In this document: in pieces, positions 62,312 through 64,000 of the stretch
Numbering within the stretch: the stretch's first letter is position 1
Layout: every line of letters starts with the position of its first letter
NCBI RefSeq assembly: GCF_043290135.1
Contig: NC_134704.1
Coordinates: forward strand, 8,179,501-8,243,500
Length of the DNA stretch: 64,000 nt
Direction of reading: 5' to 3'
Source: Rhipicephalus microplus
Taxonomy: Eukaryota; Arthropoda; Arachnida; Ixodida; Ixodidae
The notes under the pieces: generated by a model
The model's database searches: none
Told to the model about the DNA's origin: nothing
The model's input: the letters and a program-made list of their open reading frames with translations, nothing else
Made by a program: the position numbers and the translations under genes

Positions 62312-64000
62312 CTGCAAAGAAAAAGTAAGAGGCACTTTGCACAGGAGACCACACCAGTCAGAACGACAAGAACAAATTACCTACATAATGCTAAGCTTCA
62401 ATTCAAAATGTTTATACCTGCAGCCTATTATTAAAAAAAAAAAGAACAGCCTTGAAAAAAAAAAAAACATTACAGTCAGACTGCTTACATGCAAAGTTAT
62501 AGCATTTTTCGGGCACCCTGTTTTTTTGGACTCTGCCATGGTACTGTCATGTGATTCATAGAGTCAATGTATAACATTGACAAATATTTTTGATGTTTGA
62601 CACCCTCTGTGTTTGATTTCCAAGGCTTTTTCTTTCAAGCACCAGTCGAAAGCTTCTAAGAATCGGCAAAAGACAAACATCGCTGCCAGTTTGTTTTTCT
62701 GCAGCTTAGAACATGCGTTGCATGCATACCATAACCTGATCTAGTCAACATCACTGGTAATCATCGGCAACTTCATCCCATAGGTCACTCGCGTCGCACT
62801 TTTCGCTGTCGTAGCATTCCTTTCGTGCTGCTTCCTGCGCTCATCTTGAACAAGCAATTGCCAACCAAAAAGCTAGAAAAGAGCCGTGTAACAAGCGTGC
62901 AGGTCAAGCTGCCTGACCGAAACAAATGCAACTGGGCGAAGCCTTACGCGAAAACCCGAACAAAAAACAAGTGCTATCGCACATTTGAGAGGGCTATCGC
63001 ACATTTGATAAGATGAGCCCACAGAAAAATAAGCAGGTGTTCTGATAATGATGATAGTGCCAGCTCCAGAGCTGGGCACTACTTTTTTAGCTGCGAGTCA
63101 TTTTTTAAAATCACTATTCTTTATTTTGAAGTGCTGTGGAGATATTAAGGGGATAAAATTAGATACATTAGTCTGAAACATTTGGCATTTTGAAATTCGA
63201 AATAGTGAAATATCTTTAGATTCATGAAACGGTCATTTCGATGTGAATTTTCAAAAAGTCATTGATCTGGAAAAATCATTTCTGAGGTTCACTCTAACTA
63301 GATTTGAGTGCATATTGCACATGTTTTTGTACGCATACCAAGCGTTGTACATCAATTAAACTTTTTCGCTATGATAAGAAGGTCTCATTTGTCCAAAAAA
63401 TATGTGTTTTCTGGATAAATATGAAAAAATTATTAACTTGGGTCGCACAAGGATATAATTGTTGCCAACCTAAAGTAAGCAATTAGTACGAGCGGAGTAT
63501 TCTAAGCCTTCTCACTGTGGAGTAATCTGAGCCACTAATCGTCCAGAACCATAAAAGTTCAGTGGCACAAAAACTGTTATTGTCCAAAGTGAAAACTATG
63601 CAACATTAGTACTATGGGACTGATTACATATTTGAAATTGGCATAAAAACGTATGTAAAGGGCAAAAATTTCACTGCTTGAAGCCTCTCTTGCTCTCTGC
63701 TTTTAATTGAAAACACTCAGTATATTTTAAAGCTTTAGTGAAAGACTGTGCATGTCGCAGATTCATACCAGCCAAACCAGGGACTTTTGTTCAAATAAGG
63801 ACCGCATGGGCATCCCTTTACTTTGGTGTGTCACATAAACTCATGTCAACCGTTTTAGTTTCACTTAAGTTTTCTTTTTTTTCAGAAGTTGGGTTGAAAC
63901 ATTACATTTATGGCCACAATCAGGAAGACTGGTCCGAAATTTGCAGTCTCCCGGACAAATCCAGAGACTTCTTCGCAGGTGTTCAAATTATGGTAAATGG
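62312..64000. other. Upstream intron of the SMCHD1-like gene, unassigned
   Basis: AT-rich sequence with no transposon ends that I could pair and no exon with good splice signals. The short open frame at 62825-63016 is rich in Lys and Arg but has no family features. Confidence 0.45.

Larger units (their letters stand above)
60433..62109. mobile_element. TTAA-flanked non-autonomous element containing a Tigger derivative
   Basis: TTAAGGAGGGACGAGGGTCC at the left; the right end read on the minus strand is TTAATGGGGGACTAGGTTCC. Subtracting the nested 60856-61831 element leaves about 0.7 kb of AT-rich, non-coding sequence. It lies 82 bp from the donor of exon 1. Confidence 0.75.

Noticed and set aside
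1..64000. CRISPR array or bacterial operon
   Set aside because: No regularly spaced identical repeats with unique spacers; gene structure is intron-rich and transposon-dominated, as in animals.
63290..64000. Further SMCHD1-like exon upstream
   Set aside because: Short open stretches on the minus strand near 63760-63960 lack a good acceptor and donor pair and show no Ig-like motif.

Overview
The window looks like intronic and transposon-rich nuclear DNA of an arthropod, most likely a hard tick. Three things point there: AT-rich DNA with long introns, an extreme load of nested DNA transposons, and two copies of a tRNA-derived SINE that I recognise as the tick element Ruka (about 39.3 kb and 57.7 kb). 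There is no bacterial-type gene organisation and no CRISPR array.

The only host gene I can support runs on the minus strand through nearly the whole window (62311 down to 6214). Twelve exons carry matching splice sites, and their codon phases agree at all eleven junctions, giving about 531 codons. They encode Ig-like repeat units with D-x-x-G-N turns. The downstream part (GPPASL... then ...KPLVVQLQDARGNPSLES...) aligns well with the middle to late Ig-like region of SMCHD1, the non-canonical SMC hinge chromatin protein. The ATPase exons should lie to the right of the window and the hinge exons to the left.

The introns are filled with mobile elements. From left to right: a Penelope-like RT fragment (1-605); a large TIR element (1010-2795); a second Penelope-like fragment with a perfect 42-bp hairpin (3.6-4.8 kb); a Tigger-type derivative (7.2-8.4 kb); an unidentified 1.3-kb repeat family, here called A (10.8-12.1 kb, again near 36-39.6 kb and 41-45 kb); a TTAA-flanked element (12.1-12.9 kb); a TIR MITE (13.1-13.6 kb); and a solo LTR (15.8-16.3 kb). 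Then come a Tigger element split by a full-length pogo element (17.5-21.0 kb), a minus-strand pogo element (21.1-22.8 kb), another TIR element (24.5-25.3 kb), a Tigger deletion derivative (26.0-27.0 kb) and a TIR element with a MITE inside it (27.1-29.1 kb).

The 29.1-34.7 kb block is a Tigger-like element apparently split by a MITE, a 1.1-kb solo LTR with a perfect 5-bp target duplication, and a 2.97-kb TTAA-flanked element. The last carries an intact 621-codon transposase, which is the best candidate for an active element here. Next are an LTR-gag-inverted-LTR structure (36.3-37.5 kb), Ruka, and a gypsy element whose deletion joins its LTR in frame to pol (41.6-44.4 kb). After these come a decayed relative of the TTAA element (45.4-47.0 kb), a hammerhead-like Penelope terminus (47.3-47.5 kb), a solo LTR inside a TIR element (50.6-52.2 kb), and nested pogo-like elements (53.5-55.4 kb). 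The right end holds Ruka, split by a solo LTR that is itself split by a LINE (55.9-57.9 kb), then a MITE (58.0-58.9 kb), a decayed pogo (58.9-60.3 kb), and a TTAA element containing an internally deleted Tigger (60.4-62.1 kb).

Apart from the SMCHD1-like exons, the coding sequence I can recognise all belongs to mobile elements. Nesting gives relative ages, and the multiple TIR families with TA target sites show that Tc1/mariner-pogo elements dominated this locus.
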